DNA of 54,498 bases from positions 1 to 54,498 of the forward strand of contig JAGWBX010000055.1 of NCBI GenBank assembly GCA_021295655.1. The letters are read 5' to 3'. Positions 1 to 8,462 of this stretch are shown here, piece after piece. The first letter of the stretch is position 1, and each line of letters starts with the position of its first letter. The position numbers and the translations under genes were made by a program. The notes under the pieces were generated by a model. The model searched no databases. It was given only the letters and a program-made list of their open reading frames with translations, and had not been told where the DNA came from. This DNA is from Candidatus Latescibacterota bacterium (GTDB lineage: Bacteria > Latescibacterota > UBA2968 > GCA-2709665).

Positions 1-216
1 TATGCCGTGAATTCGAAATGCCCTTGCCGGTATACGGCATTTGGGGTTTACGATAGCGTCGATTGTATCTCCATTAAGCTCTTTGGACCTCTGCCGAAGT
101 TTAGAAAAGCGTGCACGAATCATCGCTACAGAGACTATTCTGTCTCGTGTTGGATCAAGGCCTGTTGTTTCTACGTCAACGACCACCGCATCATCAAATC
201 CGGAAAATACCATCAT
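1..216 (-). CDS. DnaQ-family 3'-5' exonuclease, N-terminal part (runs off window)
   Basis: The minus strand from an ATG at 216 (a second ATG follows at 213) stays open to the window edge, giving 72 residues with no stop. The start carries the ExoI motif of DEDDh exonucleases, VVVDVETTGLD, followed by RDRIVSVAMIRA, and then VNP..RIPARAFRIHGI, the segment that leads to the HGIT motif of DnaQ-type proofreading or RNase T-like enzymes. The two acidic metal ligands (DxE) are present; the rest of the domain lies outside. It could be a stand-alone exonuclease or the N-terminus of a larger protein such as a DinG- or UvrC-like fusion. The 200 bases between this gene and the ATPase remnants hold only very short open frames. 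Confidence 0.72.
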   Translation of the reverse strand, partial: MMVFSGFDDAVVVDVETTGLDPTRDRIVSVAMIRARFSKLRQRSKELNGDTIDAIVNPKCRIPARAFRIHGI

Positions 217-415
217 TTACATTCCGACAGGTTGAGATGGTTACATCGGCAACGAATTCGTCTGGTGCAATCTCGCCGATGTCGTGCTGTCGCATAGTAC
301 TGGTCTTCGCGTTACGTGTCGGACACGCGGAAAACGAAATATAGCTCTAAGAACGTGGCTGCCTGGACACGATTAATCAACTCTTCGGGCATTGATTGAT
401 ATCACCGCTATAGAT

Positions 416-613
416 TCACGCAATGCCAATGCATTTGCGCTGAGTTTCGAGGGCTCCCATCTTAATGGCGTGGTGTGCGAGCGCGAGTGCATGTATCGCA
501 CTCGATTTTCCGGCACTATTCGCACCGTAAATCAGTGTGATCGGCCGTAGTGGAATGCGTTGTGATGCCGCGAACGCCTTGAAGTTGGCGATGCTGAATG
601 CTGTCAAGTTCAC
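416..613 (-). pseudogene. AAA (OLD/DUF3696-like) ATPase, N-terminal remnant
   Basis: This 65-residue frame begins MNLTAFSIANFKAFAA and carries a good Walker A motif, GANSAGKSS, followed by a helix (IHALALAHHAIKMGALET) typical of SMC-like/OLD-family AAA ATPases. After residue 58 the family likeness is lost and the frame stops at 416. No further ATPase sequence (signature, Walker B, H-loop) is visible on the minus strand before the exonuclease gene, so this is a truncated remnant; an intact family member has 350 or more residues. Its ATG overlaps the stop of the gene upstream (ATGA at 613-610), so the two were once a translationally coupled pair. Confidence 0.7.
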
Positions 614-1861
614 GTTCGTTCACCCCCAGGTGTCGCGATCTCCGCGACGTCCGCGATTGCGTCGAGTTTCTCGTGAATCTCCGGATCGATTTCGGTCTCG
701 GGAACGTATTCGGCCAGTTCGTAGAAGCTCTTCTTGGCCATCAGGTTCGGCAGATCAAGTCTCTTGAAGTAGGAAGCGAACACGGGATCCAGGAATTCTT
801 CACTCGCCTTACTGTCGGCACTCCAGGGAGATTCCTTACCCACCGTCATCAGCGCCGACTCTACTTCCGCAATAGCTTCGCGCATGGCGTTCTGGCGCCT
901 GCTGACTTCAGACGCAGCGAACAGTGGTCCCGCCGAGGCGTCCTCTGCGGTACCCGTGGCGTATGCTTCGAGTGTCGCCAGCGAGCAGACATAGTTCTCA
1001 ATCTCTCTACGCCTCCACGTCAAACACTCGATCGGGGCGATATCGGAACTCTCCGATTCGAGGCGATCGAAGAGGGCAACGCCCCGAAGCACAGGGAGAG
1101 CCTCGCGCAGGCCGTGGAAATGGTGCTGAACGGCCGTAAGCTGATTATGCACGTATTTCACAAAGGGCCGCTCGAGCGCCCGGATCGAGCGTTCGTGTCC
1201 CAGTCTCGCGGCGAACGCCTGCAGTATCGAAAGGTCGGTCGAGCTCTTCAGGTAGAGCACCCAGCCGGTCTGTTGGGCCTGATAGTACTGGTCGAAACTG
1301 ATTCCATTGAGCGCCTTCAGAACTTGGCTTTCGCCATCGTCAATCGGATTCGGCCCTCCATCGAACGAGATGACCACTTCCCGACCTGCGACCTCGTTGA
1401 GCACCACTTCGGAGTGGCTGGCGGCGACATTTTGGCTGCCACTTTCTCTTGTGGGCGCTTCATTCGATTCTTCCCCTGACGTCGCGAGCTGCGACCGGCC
1501 GGGTCGGGTTTTTCGAGGCTTTCCGCTCATTTACGATTTCTCCACAGTCGGATATCACCACCATTCTAATGTCGTCGCCTATTGTAACCCACAGTCCGGA
1601 ATCTCCCTGTCGATCAAGAAGAGGTACTATCGCATCTGTACCGGGTCAAACGACCTACGATTCACACCAGCGGCCAAAGCGGTCAATTCGATTTGGTTAC
1701 GGGTCATGGCTGGGCTCGAGCCTTTATACGTGGCACTTTCTACGTGGGCAGTATAGATTTCTTCCGGATCATGTGAGCCAGATGAAGACCACCGGGCTCC
1801 CCAATTCGATCTCCACTTCGCCGAAGCGCTTAAGGTTGTGGATCGTAAATCCGGTTAACAT
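610..1861 (-). pseudogene. AAA ATPase with TOPRIM domain, internally deleted
   Basis: The gene survives as two separated ends. The start (ATG at 1861) reads MLTGFTIHNLKRFGEVEIEL..SPVVFI, the first strands of an AAA_15/OLD-type ATPase, but stops at 1769 where the Walker A motif should follow. A second frame (1530-610, 306 aa) holds the other end: ASHSEVVLNE, which resembles the H-loop motif of such ATPases, and then a TOPRIM-like domain (GWVLYLKSSTDLSILQAFA). The central region of some 250 residues (Walker A to Walker B) is missing and the 240 bases between the pieces do not resemble it. As I recall the family, the first TOPRIM acidic residue lies in YLEGSTD; here it is YLKSSTD. Relatives include nucleases of the OLD and Gabija type. 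A TOPRIM-only product from 1530 cannot be excluded. Confidence 0.66.
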
Positions 1862-2146
1862 CGTCACGAGAATAGACAAGGTCGTCGGCTGCGTCCGGAA
1901 AGCCGTCCACGGCGTGGTAGAGTCTGACCACTTCTTTGCGGCCACCTCGCTTTGGACCGAAGGGCTCCTATTCCCCGACAACCTAATCCACGTCCGAATC
2001 CTGACGTTCATCGCCGCGACCGCGGGCGTCCAAGAGGATCTCCAGCTCCGGATCGACTTCATCGACGATCGCGTGTTCCATCTGATCTATAGGCGTGTCG
2101 GAGGCTCGGGTCATCAGCGGTGTCCTGGGTTCCAAATGGGGCGTCG

Positions 2147-2533
2147 CTACCAGATCCGGTTGACGCCATATCGATCGAAGAGTGTCTCAATTGACACGAG
2201 GGGGAGATCGAAGACCAGAGCCTGCGCGATCAGCATGCGGTCGAACGGGTCCCGATGCGGCCCTGGCAACCGCCCCGCACGCTCTGCATTGCGGACGGTA
2301 ATGGGCAACTCTTGAAAACCCTGGCTCGCAATGCAGCCAGCGACGTCCTGTGCTACCACTTCGGCCCCTGGAAGCTTCCCGAGGCGATGCTTCGTTGCGA
2401 TCTCCCAGGCAGACGCCGCGCTAATGAGGATATCGTTACCCGGGACGGCGATTGCATCGTGGGCGTCGACCGTCAGACGATCGCTGCCTTCCAGCCACCA
2501 GAGAAAAGCATGGGTGTCGATTAGAATGCGCAC
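2147..2533 (-). CDS. VapC-type PIN-domain ribonuclease toxin
   Basis: A 128-residue PIN protein, the usual toxin length. I place the start at GTG 2533, four bases after the antitoxin stop, because the fold begins at once with RILIDTHAFLWWL; the longer frame upstream only overlaps the antitoxin. Acidic PIN residues are visible: D6 in IDTHA, E44 in SAWEIATK, and D95/D98 in DPFDRMLIAQA. The C-terminus ends FDRYGVNRIW, typical of type II VapC toxins that cleave RNA, often tRNA. It should be neutralised by the protein encoded just upstream. All key residues look intact, in contrast to the broken ATPase genes next door. Confidence 0.85.
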   Translation of the reverse strand: MRILIDTHAFLWWLEGSDRLTVDAHDAIAVPGNDILISAASAWEIATKHRLGKLPGAEVVAQDVAGCIASQGFQELPITVRNAERAGRLPGPHRDPFDRMLIAQALVFDLPLVSIETLFDRYGVNRIW

Positions 2534-2537
2534 TCGA

Positions 2538-2771
2538 TTACTTCTCCCAGGCATCCAGTTCGTCCGAAGGAAGTGGCTCAAAGAAACTGTCGTCGACCAC
2601 AACCAGACCCTTCATGGCGCCGAACCGCCGAACCCCAGGACGGTTTTCGTAAGGGACGAGACGTGCAATCGGGCAGCCGTTGCGAGCAATAACGACCTCT
2701 TCGCCGGCTTCCGCCCTCGCCAGGAGGCGGGACAGCTGCGTTTTGGCCTCGTGTACGTTAACAACTGGCAT
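2538..2771 (-). CDS. Phd/YefM-family antitoxin (VapB-like partner)
   Basis: A 77-residue protein starting MPVVNVHEAKTQLSRLLARAEAGEEVVIARNG, the classic N-terminal DNA-binding segment of Phd/YefM antitoxins, followed by the usual PIARLVP strand. The C-terminal part (residues 45-77, acidic, ending DAWEK) would wrap around the toxin. The start at 2771 is preceded by GAGGAG at a proper distance; an ATG 15 bases further upstream is less well placed. It forms a two-gene operon with the PIN toxin and should repress its own promoter through the palindrome upstream. Confidence 0.85.
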   Translation of the reverse strand: MPVVNVHEAKTQLSRLLARAEAGEEVVIARNGCPIARLVPYENRPGVRRFGAMKGLVVVDDSFFEPLPSDELDAWEK

Positions 2772-2806
2772 CGTGCGACTCCTCAAGAAACGACCAATGA
2801 TTCTTC

Positions 2807-2842
2807 TTAGCTAAATATATAGCTAATCACAACCAGCGTCAA
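2807..2842 (-). promoter_or_regulatory. Promoter and palindromic operator of the toxin-antitoxin operon
   Basis: On the minus strand a -35 box TTGACG (2842-2837) and a -10 box TATATT (2819-2814) are 17 bases apart. The -10 box lies inside a palindrome at 2807-2826, whose arms TTAGCTA and TAGCTAA match perfectly around a 6-base AT centre. This fits autorepression by the antitoxin or the toxin-antitoxin complex, as is usual for such operons. The binding itself is inferred. Confidence 0.6.
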
Positions 2843-2908
2843 GTGCGTTCTATTTCAACCGGATCCTCTGTGGATCACTGCCAGCGCGTTCTCTTCGCTG
2901 GCTTGCCA

Positions 2909-3403
2909 TCACCCCGTCCAGCAGCCGGAAGCCAGTTTGGGCCAATCGGGAGGTTTCGTCTCCACTGCGTAGGTCCATGCGACTGTGTACATTTCGTTCA
3001 CCGTGACAGGCACGAGCACCCGGCGGTAAAGACTTCGACCGCCCGGGTGGAAGCCTTCCAGGCGGTCGATGGCGGGCAGGCGAGTCTCGGGATCGTCGAA
3101 TAGGTGCAATTCCCCGTGCACGACGTCCGGGCTGCTCGGTGGCGGACCGGGGTGACACTCGGCCAGTCGATGTGGGCCGATGTGACGGGCAAGGCGTTCC
3201 TGTGTGGCCGCGTCGGCCACGGGATCGGAAGTCCCCGTTGCAAGGACGTCTCGTTCGGGGACCTCCAGAAACGGGATCCGATCGGCCCGGACGTAGAGTT
3301 GGCCGCGAACGAACCCCTCTTCGATCGCCAGTACCCCGCGGCAGTAACCGTTGTGGTTCAAGTAACCGCGTTTCAGGGTCCCGTAGACGAAGAGGGAAAT
3401 CAC
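2909..3403 (-). CDS. Gamma-glutamylcyclotransferase-like (AIG2/GGCT fold) protein
   Basis: From GTG 3403 the 164-residue product starts VISLFVYGTLKRGYLNHN, the substrate-binding loop (YGTLKRG, residues 7-13) of the GGCT/AIG2 family. The likely general acid/base glutamate is E116 in IDRLEGFHPG, and the following YRRVLVPV and TVAWTYAV strands match the fold. Family members cyclise gamma-glutamyl amines or amino acids to 5-oxoproline; the substrate here cannot be told. The frame extends upstream to a TTG at 3487, but those 28 residues are not family-like, so I prefer the GTG. It stands alone between the toxin-antitoxin operon and the plus-strand hydrolase gene. Confidence 0.8.
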   Translation of the reverse strand: MISLFVYGTLKRGYLNHNGYCRGVLAIEEGFVRGQLYVRADRIPFLEVPERDVLATGTSDPVADAATQERLARHIGPHRLAECHPGPPPSSPDVVHGELHLFDDPETRLPAIDRLEGFHPGGRSLYRRVLVPVTVNEMYTVAWTYAVETKPPDWPKLASGCWTG

Positions 3404-3764
3404 GAGACCGGTTTGGGCCCCCGAAGACGGAATGCCGGCAGCCGTCCCGCGATTCGACTCAACACGCGTGTCAGCGCTTCGTGCCAAAGGCGCACCCCAT
3501 TCGGTGCTTTGCTTTTCAATTCACGAACGATATGTTGTCCGGGCAGGTGTCCGATTTTACAAGGGGAGACGGCGCGGTCATCTGCGATAATCGAAGGGCA
3601 ATAGCCACAAAAAGCACAAAAGGCACAGAAGTTCCAGGCAGTGCGGCAACGACCGCATCCGGGTCGCAAATTTCGCAGCCTTTGAACCAATGACAGCGGC
3701 ACGGCCGTCCGAGACAGAAACCGATCCTGGACAGGTGTGACTCTGTTCCGGAAGCGAGCCATTC

Positions 3765-4682
3765 ATGAACCCGATTTACCTCAAGTGGACCGGTTGCGGC
3801 GGTTTTGAAGTCCGTACGGACGCGATCAATTTCGCCTTCGACCCCTATCTGTTCGGAGAAAACCTGACCAGCGCTTCGCCGGATTTCGATTATATCTTCA
3901 TCAGCCACGAACACTTCGATCATTGTCACCCGGGCACGCTTCGCCGTCTCTGCCGGGGCGATCGCTTCAAGAAAATCTTCGTCAGCCCCGGGTGCTGCGA
4001 CCCCGACCGGCCCGTGGATGAGAAATACCGCGACGCCGCATTCGACCGGGATCTGCCCATTACCAAATACCTGGACCCGGAACTCGTGCAGGTGGTCTTC
4101 CCCCGACACCTGAGCCACGTCGGCGGGGAATCCCGCAGCTTTCCCGGTCCATTTGAGCTGGACCTCGGTCCCATTCACGTGGACATTATCGAAAGCGGGG
4201 AAAACCAGAGACCCGATCTGCCCAACTGTGGATACCTCGTCACCGTTCGGGATCTCGACATCTCATTCCTTCATACCGGCGACCTTACCGAACCCTACCG
4301 CTCGCTGGAGAAGCTGCGCGGAAAGGTCACCTGCCTCATCCACATGAAGATGGGCCTGACGGAATGGGGAGGCGATGACCGCACGGACAAACTCCTTCAA
4401 TGCATCGACGCCATCGAGCCGGAGTTCCTGATACCAATCCACTACCGCACCGACCGCGCGTCCGACCCGATCCCGCACGGGACCTGGCCGCCGGACGTTA
4501 CGGATGCGGGCGCGTTCATCGAATGGATTCGGGAGGCCGTGGGACACAGGACCCGCGTACTGCCCTTTACGGCCGGGGTGGAATACGAAGTCGAACTGCC
4601 CTCGAAGCGGGTCCTCTGGAAGTGGAACTGGCACAACACGTGGACCGAGCCGTCCTGGCGGGACGACAGATCGAACGAGTAG
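3765..4682 (+). CDS. MBL-fold metallo-hydrolase (UlaG-like)
   Basis: A 305-residue protein opening with IYLKWTGCGGFEV, like the first strands of the UlaG/RomA branch of metallo-beta-lactamase-fold hydrolases. The zinc motif HxHxDH is seen as HEHFDH at residues 48-53, with further ligands likely in LSHVGGE (about 116), LHTGDLTE (about 171) and PIHYRTD (about 226). Family members act on lactones, phosphodiesters or N-acyl ethanolamine phospholipids, so the substrate is open. It is the only plus-strand gene in this stretch, flanked by the GGCT-like gene and the convergent alcohol dehydrogenase, and is probably transcribed alone. Confidence 0.85.
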   Translation: MNPIYLKWTGCGGFEVRTDAINFAFDPYLFGENLTSASPDFDYIFISHEHFDHCHPGTLRRLCRGDRFKKIFVSPGCCDPDRPVDEKYRDAAFDRDLPITKYLDPELVQVVFPRHLSHVGGESRSFPGPFELDLGPIHVDIIESGENQRPDLPNCGYLVTVRDLDISFLHTGDLTEPYRSLEKLRGKVTCLIHMKMGLTEWGGDDRTDKLLQCIDAIEPEFLIPIHYRTDRASDPIPHGTWPPDVTDAGAFIEWIREAVGHRTRVLPFTAGVEYEVELPSKRVLWKWNWHNTWTEPSWRDDRSNE

Positions 4683-4749
4683 CGAAGCGAAAATCGGACC
4701 TTAGAACCGATCGGGAACCGGTTTCGCGAAAAGGGCCACACCGCCCCGA

Positions 4750-5847
4750 TCAGAAGACGATCAGACCCCGCGCCACTTCGCCCGCGGTGAGCGCATCGAA
4801 GGCCTCGTTCGCTTCATCCACGCCGTATTTCCGCGTCACCAGTTCGTCAATCTTGAGCTTGCCGGCCAGATAGAGCTCCACCATCCTGGGAAAGTCGTCC
4901 CACGTCCTGGCGCTTCCGTATTTGGAACCCCGCATGATCCGCTCGTTGGATTGGAGGTTCCCGGTATCGAACGTCACGGTGGAACCGGTGGGTGGAAGTC
5001 CGATCAGCACGCACTGGCCCCTCGGCGCCAGGCAATCCCATGCCTGGTTGATCACCCGCGGCTCGCCCACGGCGACGAAAGAATAATCGGCCCCCCGACC
5101 CGTCAGGTCCCGGATCGCCTCAACGGGATCCTCCTCGGCGGCGTTGATCGTGTGGGTGGCGCCGAACGATTTCGCGTATTCGAGCTTCGCGGGGTTGATG
5201 TCCACGGCAATGATGGGGTGGGCCTGCACCAGCGTGCCACCCTGGACCGCGTTCAGGCCGATTCCGCCCGAGCCGAAAACCGCCATACTCGACCCCGGCG
5301 TCACCGCGGCGGTGTTGATCACGGAGCCCACGCCCGTCATCACGGAACACCCGATCAGCGCCGCCACGTCGAGCGGCATATCGTCACGGATAGGCACGGC
5401 GCACGAAGCCGGCATCACCGAATAGGAAGAAAAGCTGCACGCCGGTCCATAGTGGTAGACCGTTTCCCCGCGCATCTTCATTCTCGAGGTGCCATCCATC
5501 AACACGCCGTTGGACGGCACGCCGCGTTCGCAAAGGTGGGACAGCCCGGTGACACAGTAGTGACAACGTCCGCAGGTGGGAGACCAGGACAGAATCACGT
5601 GATCGCCCGGATTGACGTGCGTCACGCCGGGGCCCACTTCCTCCACCACGCCCGCCCCTTCATCGCCCAGGACCATAGGCATCGGAAACCCTTTCCAGCC
5701 TCCATCCACGACGTGCAGACAACTGTGACAGACCCCGCTGGCCACCATCCGCACCATGACTTCGTCCTGCTTCGGCCCTTCCAGGTCCAGGTCCTCCACA
5801 ACCAGGGGTTTGAGCGGCTCCAACAGCACCGACGCCTGCATTTTCAT
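4750..5847 (-). CDS. Zinc-dependent alcohol dehydrogenase (MDR superfamily)
   Basis: From the ATG at 5847 (good GGGAGGT site upstream) the product is 365 residues. The catalytic-zinc region reads GVCHSCLHVVDGG, giving C40 and H41; the usual GHE at 61-63 is GDE, with E63 kept and the adjacent residue changed to D. Four structural-zinc cysteines sit at 92, 95, 98 and 106 (CGRCHYC..LC), and a Rossmann motif GSGGIG lies near residue 205. It resembles the class III/S-(hydroxymethyl)mycothiol-type branch that oxidises alcohols with NAD. It is the last gene of the minus-strand catabolic block and may supply aldehydes or ketones to it; the substrate is not evident. Confidence 0.88.
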   Translation of the reverse strand: MKMQASVLLEPLKPLVVEDLDLEGPKQDEVMVRMVASGVCHSCLHVVDGGWKGFPMPMVLGDEGAGVVEEVGPGVTHVNPGDHVILSWSPTCGRCHYCVTGLSHLCERGVPSNGVLMDGTSRMKMRGETVYHYGPACSFSSYSVMPASCAVPIRDDMPLDVAALIGCSVMTGVGSVINTAAVTPGSSMAVFGSGGIGLNAVQGGTLVQAHPIIAVDINPAKLEYAKSFGATHTINAAEEDPVEAIRDLTGRGADYSFVAVGEPRVINQAWDCLAPRGQCVLIGLPPTGSTVTFDTGNLQSNERIMRGSKYGSARTWDDFPRMVELYLAGKLKIDELVTRKYGVDEANEAFDALTAGEVARGLIVF

Positions 5848-6009
5848 GGCATACCTCCCGCGTATTCGACATCCGTCAATCAATCGGCCGACCCGTTCCC
5901 GTCATGGTACGAAAAAACATCGGGTTTCGCAGTAGAAATCCTGCAGGCAACAAGGAAGCCCGGGAATACCGGCCGTCTGCCCGGAAAAAAGAATATCGTC
6001 CCCAAATCG

Positions 6010-7224
6010 TTATGCCCGTGCGTGGTGCGACGCCGCCGGCGCCGGATAGGCCACGTCGATGTCAGGTGTCTCGAGTCGCCGCTCGCCATCCAGCCGGGAA
6101 GTGAGACATGCTTCGAGAATACCGCAGACGATGAGCGTGCGTTCAGGCGGATAGGGCGCCTCCCCGCTTTCGATCATCTCCACGATCTTGTGGGCCAGGC
6201 AGGCCGAATAGGTGACGTTCGGCGTGGGTGTCAGCAGAAACTGGGTGGATACCGGGCCGTCGTATCCGTCCACACGTGCGGAAAAGCAGTAGTCGCGCAC
6301 GGCCCCGTTCAGCATGAGCAGGGTAGCCCTTAAGCCGTCGCGGTACTCAATGAAGTACGCCGCGGGCCGCTTCGCGAGGCCCGGCAATTCGCCGGCTCCA
6401 AGCAGGTCACGCGTGCGCCCGTCTTCTTCGGGCAGGCCGCAGGGCGTGTCGCTGCGCGAAAGGGCCGCTTCCAGAAGATCCCGCGACCAGCGGCCCTCCT
6501 CGCCTGCGCGCCAGACCGCGTCGCCTTCAATCATCTGCACGGCCCTGACGCCGGTTTCGCCCCCACGCCTGCGTTCGACCATGCACTGCATGGCCTCCAG
6601 CGCATGGTAGTCCATCGCGTCGGAGCCGCCCACCCCAACCATCAGGGCTTCTCGAATCCTGCAGTCCAGCGGCAACTCGACATCGGGAAGTCTGTAGGAT
6701 ACAGGCAGCGACGATCCCGCCAGAAGGGGGAAATCGAGGCGGCGGGAATCCGCTACCATTTCGCGGGCCTTCGCGAAGCTGTAGGAGAGGTGCTTGTCGT
6801 TGAATACCGGCACGGCAACCCCGTCCTGTTCGAAAACCTCGACGCATTCCCTGAAGAACTCATATCTCGGATAGAGTTTCTGTCCCCTGTCGTTATTCGG
6901 GTACTCGCCGTGTTCTCCGATGATCAGCACCGCATCCACGGCCAGCCGGTCGCCGCCGCAACGCAACGCCCCGGATATCGTGTCGTAAACGTCAAACCCG
7001 AACTCTCTTGCGCGGTCCCCGCTCTGGTCGCCCTCCGGCTTCTGGTCAACGTAAAGCGACGCAATGCGCGTGTTCGGCCGCCGCCACTGTCCTTCATACG
7101 GGTACCCGACAACCAACCGGTCCGCGATGTGCTGAGCGTGGGAGAGGTAGCGATATACGGTGGTGATGACGGCGATACGCGTGGACGGGTATCGCGGCCC
7201 GTTACTTTCGTCGGGACGAGCCAC
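6010..7224 (-). CDS. Conserved protein of unknown family, downstream paralogue
   Basis: This 404-residue protein starts at a GTG directly after the TGA of the preceding gene, with GGAG eight bases upstream, so the two are coupled. I do not know a named family. Strong blocks shared with its neighbour are SHAQHIADR (28-36), LYVDQKPEGD (57-66), GEHGEYPNN (103-111), FNDKHLS (141-147), AGSSLPV (169-175), YHALE (206-210) and QCMVERRRGGETGVR (213-227). The N-terminal 150 residues alternate strands and helices like a nucleotide-binding domain, and the GGETGV block is where a catalytic site could lie, faintly recalling Gfo/Idh/MocA oxidoreductases, but no GxGxxG is visible. No signal peptide or membrane segment; likely cytoplasmic. 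Confidence 0.75.
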   Translation of the reverse strand: MARPDESNGPRYPSTRIAVITTVYRYLSHAQHIADRLVVGYPYEGQWRRPNTRIASLYVDQKPEGDQSGDRAREFGFDVYDTISGALRCGGDRLAVDAVLIIGEHGEYPNNDRGQKLYPRYEFFRECVEVFEQDGVAVPVFNDKHLSYSFAKAREMVADSRRLDFPLLAGSSLPVSYRLPDVELPLDCRIREALMVGVGGSDAMDYHALEAMQCMVERRRGGETGVRAVQMIEGDAVWRAGEEGRWSRDLLEAALSRSDTPCGLPEEDGRTRDLLGAGELPGLAKRPAAYFIEYRDGLRATLLMLNGAVRDYCFSARVDGYDGPVSTQFLLTPTPNVTYSACLAHKIVEMIESGEAPYPPERTLIVCGILEACLTSRLDGERRLETPDIDVAYPAPAASHHARA

Positions 7225-8418
7225 TCAGGTTCTCCAGTAGGTGGATTCGGGACCGGGCTTGTAAATCACGTCGAGGTGCGGTGTCTGAACGCGGGACTGG
7301 TCAAGGTTCAGGCTGTCCACCCCGGCAGCTACGAGTCCGGTGGTGAGCAGGGTCCGCTCCACGGGGTACGTGGCTTTTCCGGTGAGGAACATCTGCTCCA
7401 CGTTGTTGACCTGTGGCGAGAAAAAATTCGCCAGCGTCGTATACGCGGGCGGCATGGGGAGGTACATCTGCGTGGACAGGGGGTCGCCCCGCTCCGGCAG
7501 ATGCGCCGCGAAATTGAAATCCCGCACCACGCCGTTGAGAAGAATCATGGTGGATATCAGGCCGTCGTTGTGTTCATACCGGTAGGCGATCGGGTCCTTG
7601 TCCAGCGACTTCATTTCGTCCAGAGTCGGTAGCACGTGATTGAACCCGGGGCGCGGCTGCGCCAGCGTGTGGCTGCGCGACAGGCAGGACTCGAAGAGTT
7701 CCCTGGACCAAACACAGTTGTGGTGGGCCTCCCAGAAGCGTTCGCCGCGGTACGTGTCGATCCAGCGTACGCCCGTCTCGCCGCCCCGGCGCCGTTCGAC
7801 CATGCACTGCAGCGTCTCCAGAGCGTGGAAATCGTAGCTGTCCACCCCGCCGTAACCGATGCACATGGCTTCCGTCACGCGGACGTCCAGCGGCATGTCG
7901 ACGGACGGCGTGCGCCACGTCACCGGAAGCGACGAGCCCGCCATGAAGGCAAAACCCATCTCCCGTGAAATATCGTACATCTCCTTCGCCCACTCCCAGC
8001 GCCACGAAAGATGCTTGTCGTTGAATACCGGCGCGCTCCTGCCCGAGGTGCGGAAAACAGCCGCAATCTGCTTGAATAACTCGTAGCGCGGATAGAGGTG
8101 CTGACCCTTGTCATTGGTGCCGTATTCCCCGTGCTCCCCCACGAGCAGTATGCCGTCCACGGCCAGCTCCGGCCCGCAGAGGGTCAGCGCGTCGGCGACC
8201 GTTGGAAAAACAGACAGGCCGGGGAAGCGCGCCGCCCGCTCTCCGCTCAGATCGCCTTCGGGCCGCTGGTCCACGTACAGCGAGACCAGGTCCATCGGCG
8301 GCCGGTGGTGCCTGCCGTTCCAGCCGTAACCCTCGAGAAAGCGGTCACAGATGTGCTGGGCGTGGGAGTACTTGCGGTACTCGGTAACTACGGCGGCGAT
8401 CTTTGGTCGGTCGGTCAC
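7225..8418 (-). CDS. Conserved protein of unknown family, upstream paralogue
   Basis: From GTG 8418 the product is 397 residues; a TTG at 8466, overlapping the desaturase stop, is an alternative start but adds 16 residues with no family likeness. It is clearly homologous along its whole length to the next gene: SHAQHICDR, LYVDQRPEGD, GEHGEYGTN, PVFNDKHLS, AGSSLPVTWR, FHALETLQCMVERRRGGETGVR and a C-terminal YPVERTLLTTGLV all recur. By eye about half of the positions match, so this is an old tandem duplication whose copies have diverged, for example in substrate or as a hetero-oligomer. Conserved His, Asp, Glu, Lys and Arg suggest an enzyme. Its function is unknown. Confidence 0.75.
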   Translation of the reverse strand: MTDRPKIAAVVTEYRKYSHAQHICDRFLEGYGWNGRHHRPPMDLVSLYVDQRPEGDLSGERAARFPGLSVFPTVADALTLCGPELAVDGILLVGEHGEYGTNDKGQHLYPRYELFKQIAAVFRTSGRSAPVFNDKHLSWRWEWAKEMYDISREMGFAFMAGSSLPVTWRTPSVDMPLDVRVTEAMCIGYGGVDSYDFHALETLQCMVERRRGGETGVRWIDTYRGERFWEAHHNCVWSRELFESCLSRSHTLAQPRPGFNHVLPTLDEMKSLDKDPIAYRYEHNDGLISTMILLNGVVRDFNFAAHLPERGDPLSTQMYLPMPPAYTTLANFFSPQVNNVEQMFLTGKATYPVERTLLTTGLVAAGVDSLNLDQSRVQTPHLDVIYKPGPESTYWRT

Positions 8419-8462
8419 GGTGTCGGTGGATCCCTGGAGGGGTGTGTGGTTCCTGGAGGAGG

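Noticed and set aside
610-1479. Long plus-strand open frame over the TOPRIM remnant
   Set aside because: It is the antisense shadow of the minus-strand frame that carries ASHSEVVLNE and the TOPRIM motif; its own product has no domain likeness.
4951-6333. 460-residue plus-strand frame across the alcohol dehydrogenase gene
   Set aside because: It is antisense to an intact zinc ADH with all motifs; its composition (His/Arg-rich) is typical of reverse-strand shadows in GC-rich DNA.
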